A DNA stretch of 64,000 nt from Sesamum alatum. Lineage: Eukaryota > Streptophyta > Magnoliopsida > Lamiales > Pedaliaceae. Positions 62,773-64,000 of the stretch are shown in pieces. The stretch covers positions 9,626,854 to 9,690,853 of the forward strand of contig JACGWO010000001.1 in assembly GCA_034509735.1 (NCBI GenBank). The letters run 5' to 3'. A program made the position numbers and the translations under genes. Every line of letters begins with the position of its first letter. Positions within the stretch are counted from its first letter, which is position 1. The notes below the pieces were generated by a model. It searched no databases. It saw nothing but the letters and a program-made list of their open reading frames with translations, and was not told the DNA's origin.

Positions 62773-64000
62773 CAGGGGTTACTTGCATTTTCCCCATCAT
62801 AAATTTGAAATTATCAATGATTAAATATCCTTTTTATTTCTTGATCAAAGATGGTATTGCTGCAGAACACTTGATTAATCCATAATAATGAAAAAAAAAA
62901 AAGAAAAAAAAGAAAATTAAGTAGTGATATTTAAGGTGCAGTAAATAATTATGAGGAGGAAGCGGTATTATTGGGAAGGAGGAGGAATAGAGATGGAGTA
63001 CGTAGTGGTGTGGTCTCAATCTCATCTACATCAACTGCACCAATAATTTTGATTTCTACAGGTGGAGGTGGGGGTGAGGGTGTGGTAATTTCTTCTGTGC
63101 GTGGTCCCGAATTCTATCTGCACAATCTGGTTGAGTTCTGCACCAACACTATTTGCCATTATTCTTCTTTTATAAATAATACAAAAAATAACGTCGGTTA
63201 GCTGCTGCCCAAATTTTTATTTTATTTAAATGATAATAATATAAGATGAGTTGAGTTTAGTAGTTAATGTCTGGTCAGTCTTGGGAGCGTTGGACTGTTG
63301 AACTTCATGCACATAAAATATGTGAATACGTGATTTTGGTAATGAAATTTCAACTCAAAATGTCATGTGAGCAAGACATGGCGGAAGACCACCGTTTCAT
63401 TTTCACTTTTTTTTTTTAATTAAAACCCTCATCGTAATTTTATTTGCAAGGGATTCATGCAACTTTGACTATCGAATTCAGAAATTTGTCAACATTTGAA
63501 TGCATCTTCACATAGACACACGCAATGATATATAATATCGGGTAGTCATAAATTGTTATTTTGGCTTGTGTGTTTCGTCGAACTTGACCCTTTACTAGTT
63601 TCCAAGAACCAAACAGAAGCAGGTGGGGTGGTTTTCTTTTTCCTTTTTCTGCTTACTTTCTTTTTTCTTTTTTTCTTTCTACAACACCCTCAAAAGGGGG
63701 ATGCATGCTCTATGGGAATTGGACAAAGCTTATGTCCAAGAACGTCCCCCCTACTGCATACCTCAATTTTCTATTACGATTGATATATACACATTATACA
63801 TATAATTTTTAGTTTTAATATAATAAATAACATTCTCTTTATACACGTGATATGTTTAGGTCAAATAAAATAAATTTTGGAATATAAAACCCATGGTGTT
63901 CCTTAAACTTAGCATTTGTAATTGTACGACTTGGGCCACAGCCCATTAAGTCTAGGACAAACAAACTCTATGAAGCAGCTTCTGTAGCATAGTGGGCCAT

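Larger units (their letters stand above)
59925..64000. other. gene-free right end of window
   Basis: AT-rich DNA with a fold-back repeat (62648-62772), an (AC)n tract (62525-62548), an (AT)n tract (61744-61761) and poly-A/T runs. Open frames at 62971-63201 and 63553-63805 have no recognisable family. I see no tRNA or other RNA gene. Confidence 0.55.

Noticed and set aside
1..64000. tRNA, rRNA, CRISPR arrays or bacterial operons
   Set aside because: No cloverleaf with a TTC-type T-arm motif, no rRNA sequence and no regular spaced repeats were seen; the gene structure is eukaryotic.

Overview
The window is nuclear DNA from a flowering plant, almost certainly a core eudicot. It shows AT-rich intergenic DNA, short exons split by GT-AG introns, plant-only protein families (a PIP2 aquaporin, an ABORTED MICROSPORES-type bHLH, a BOI-type RING protein) and plant transposon types. 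Ten complete genes and the 3' end of an eleventh could be read by joining exons across splice sites. Every joined reading frame closes without a shift and gives the length expected for its family.

Left part (1-12 kb): the last two exons of an RBM39/CC1-like splicing factor (+), a FAD-dependent monooxygenase (+), the 26S proteasome subunit RPN3 (+), and tail to tail with it the TRAPP subunit TRAPPC2L (-). From about 12.3 to 17.5 kb lies a gene-free block with two clear terminal-inverted-repeat elements, each carrying a very GC-rich core, and a probable third. From 17.9 to 25 kb is the giant E2 enzyme UBC23 (+), tail to tail with an AMS-like bHLH factor (-, 26.0-28.4 kb). The splicing factor SYF2 (+, 30.2-32.2 kb) is tail to tail with a PIP2;7/2;8-type aquaporin (-, 36.1-37.2 kb). 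From 37.2 to 45 kb is mostly intergenic, with a Helitron-like element, a possible LTR fragment and a LINE RNase H remnant. Then come a 13-exon HGSNAT-like acetyltransferase (-), a SKP1-like SCF subunit (-), a plastid-predicted NiCoT/UreH-like membrane protein (-), and a BOI-related RING E3 (-). The last 4 kb show no gene.

The genes do not form one pathway; they are housekeeping and developmental genes. The order CC1-like, UBC23, AMS, SYF2, PIP2, nickel-transporter-like, RING/SBP matches, from memory, a pair of duplicated Arabidopsis blocks (about At2g16800-At2g16940 and At4g35070-At4g35100), which supports the ortholog calls. I found no undescribed multi-gene system. The most unusual signals are the GC-core inverted-repeat elements, a GC-AG intron in RPN3, a possible retained-intron N-terminal extension of RPN3, and nested transposons at 54-55 kb.
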